64,000 nt of DNA from Chlorocebus sabaeus (Eukaryota; Chordata; Mammalia; Primates; Cercopithecidae): the NCBI RefSeq assembly GCF_047675955.1, contig NC_132925.1:19864688-19928687 (forward strand), given 5' to 3'. The translations under genes were made by a program, and so were the position numbers. The notes below the pieces were generated by a model, which was not told the origin of the DNA, ran no database searches, and saw only the letters and a program-made list of their open reading frames with translations. Below, one piece after another: positions 62,345-64,000 of the stretch (position 1 is its first letter; every line of letters starts with the position of its first letter).

Positions 62345-64000
62345 TAATTTTTCCTAGTTTTATTAAGGTTTAGTTGGCAAATAAAAATTGTGTACATTGA
62401 CCGTGTACAATGTGATGTTTGATGTAAATCCAACGAATAAACATATTCATCATCTCACATATTTTGTGGTGAGAAAATTTAAAATCTGCTATTTTAGCAA
62501 TTTTCAAGTGTACAGTATGTTGTTATTATTAACTGTAGTCACCATGCTTCACAGTAGATCAACAGAATTCCTGTCTAACTGAAACTGTGTACCCTTTGAA
62601 CAACATCTCCCCGTATTCCTCTGTCCTGCCCCCTCCCCACTGCCCCTTGCTCCTGGCAACTGCCACTCTACTGTTTGCTGCTATGAGTTTGATTTTTTAA
62701 GGTTCCACATATAAGTGAGATAATACAATATTTGTCTTTCTGTCCCTGGCTTATTTCATTTAACATAATGTCCTCCAGGTTCATCCACATTGTTGAAAAT
62801 GATAGGATTTCTTTCTTTGTAAACGCTGAATAGTAGTATTACATTGTATATGTGTATATATATATATCACATTTTCTTTATCCATTCGTCTGTCAATGGA
62901 CACTTGATTCCACATCTTGACTGTTAAGAATAATGCTGCAATGAACATGGGAATGTAGATATCTTTTCAAGATACTTACTTCATTTCTTTTGGCTATATA
63001 CCCAAAAATGGGATTGTTGCATCATATGGTAGTTCTATTTTTTATTTTTTTTAGAAACCTGCATACTTATTTTCTATATTCGCTATTCTAATTTACATTC
63101 CCACCAACAGTGTACAAGAGTTCCCTTTCTCCACATCCTCACCAACACTTTTCTTTTGTCTGTTTGATAATAACCATTCTAACAGATGTGAGGTGATACT
63201 GTGGTTTTAAATTGTGTTTTCCTGATGTCTAGCAATGTTAAACATTTTTTCATATACCTGTTGGCCATTTGGATGTCTTCTTTTGAGAAATGCCTTTTCA
63301 GGTTCCTTGCCCATTTTTAATTGGGTTATTTATTTTCTTGCTATTGAGTTCTTTGAGTTCCCTATGTGTTTTGGATATTAGATATTAACCCTTTACCAGA
63401 TTATTGGTTCACAAACGTTTTCTCTCATTCCATAGGTTACCTCTTCATTCTATTGTTTTCTTTGCTGTGTCAAAACTTTTTATCTGATGCAACCCCATTT
63501 GTCTTTTCCTTTTTTCTTCCTTTTTTTTTCTCTTTTTGCTCCTGTTGCTTGTGTTTTGGGGGTCATATCCAAAAATTATTTCCCAGACTAATATCATGAA
63601 GCTTTTTCCCCATGTTTTTTCATCTAATAGTTTTATAGTTTCAGGTTTTACGTTTAAGGCCTTAATCTATCTTGAGTTGAATTTTGTGTATGGTATGAGA
63701 TAAGGGTCTAATTTCATTCTTCTGCATGTAAGTATCCAGTTTTCCCTGTACCATTTATTAAAGACACTGTCCTTTCCCTGTTGTGCATTTTTGTCACCTT
63801 TGTTGAAGCTCAGTTGACCCTAAAGATGTGGATTAATTTCTGGGCTCTCTGTTATGTTCCCTTGCACTATATGTTTGTTTTCATGACAGTACCATGCTGT
63901 TTTGATTACTATAGCTTTATAGTATATTTTTAAATCAAGTAGTATGATGCTTCAATCTTTATTCTTTTTGCTCAAGATTGAAGTATTTGAGGTGGTTTCA
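62345..64000 (-). mobile_element. Old L1 (L1MA type), antisense, runs past the window end
   Basis: The 3' UTR (GTGATGTTTGATGTAAATCC, CATCATCTCACATATTTTGT, TGGTGAGAAAATTTAAAATC) leads into the ORF2 tail read backwards (TCCCACCAACAGTGTACAAG, TATCCATTCGTCTGTCAATG, CACTGTCCTTTCCCTGTTGT). Multiple stops, so ORF2 is dead. The element's 5' side lies outside the window. Confidence 0.93.

Noticed and set aside
1..64000. CRISPR array, bacterial operons, tRNA, rRNA or snRNA genes
   Set aside because: No regular spacer-repeat arrays, no prokaryotic gene density, and no cloverleaf or snRNA signatures; the window is primate nuclear DNA.

Overview
The window is non-coding nuclear DNA from a higher primate, most likely human. 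It carries many Alu elements, including young AluY-like copies, an L1PA-type LINE-1, a complete THE1/MaLR provirus, an MLT2-type LTR, and older L2, MIR, MER5A and MER20 remnants. There is no CpG-island promoter, no complete protein-coding gene and no structural RNA gene. The longest open frame (443 codons, minus strand, 3350-4681) is the tail of an L1 ORF2. All family names were assigned by reading, not by running RepeatMasker, and subfamily names are tentative.

Layout. 0-6.6 kb: Alu, MIR and L2 pieces, a 5'-truncated L1PA with target-site duplications (TSDs), then a diverged two-monomer alpha-satellite (alphoid) fragment at 4874-5207 abutting an L1 3' tail. 6.6-19 kb: mostly old sequence with antisense L2 (the longest at 14.9-18.3 kb), MIRs, an MLT2 LTR, and a perfect 28-bp hairpin at 11458-11527. 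19-32 kb: a repeat-free CpG-retaining block at 19.2-19.56 kb with an exon-like segment, then L1, L2, a MIR split by an old DNA transposon, and scattered Alus. 32-36 kb: Alu-dense, with two minus-strand exon-like segments (32981-33098, and a terminal-exon-like 34567-34748 with stop and AATAAA). 38.5-44.4 kb: an old L1 with a 5' inversion of twin-priming type, carrying a nested THE1 provirus with a 5-bp TSD. 44.4-49.5 kb: palindrome clusters, and an L2 that contains a second copy of its own 3' end and an Alu with a 110-bp internal tandem duplication. 49.5-62 kb: largely old unique sequence, with a CpG-retaining block at 50.6-51.4 kb and a recursive-splice-like site at 59234/59235. 62.35 kb to the end: another old antisense L1 running out of the window.

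Interpretation. The window behaves like part of a large intron or an intergenic region. Exon-like signals occur on both strands, but none is proven and no gene could be named. The items most worth checking are the stray alphoid dimer, the recursive-splice-like site, the 28-bp perfect hairpin, the minus-strand exon-like pair, and the self-copied L2 3' end.
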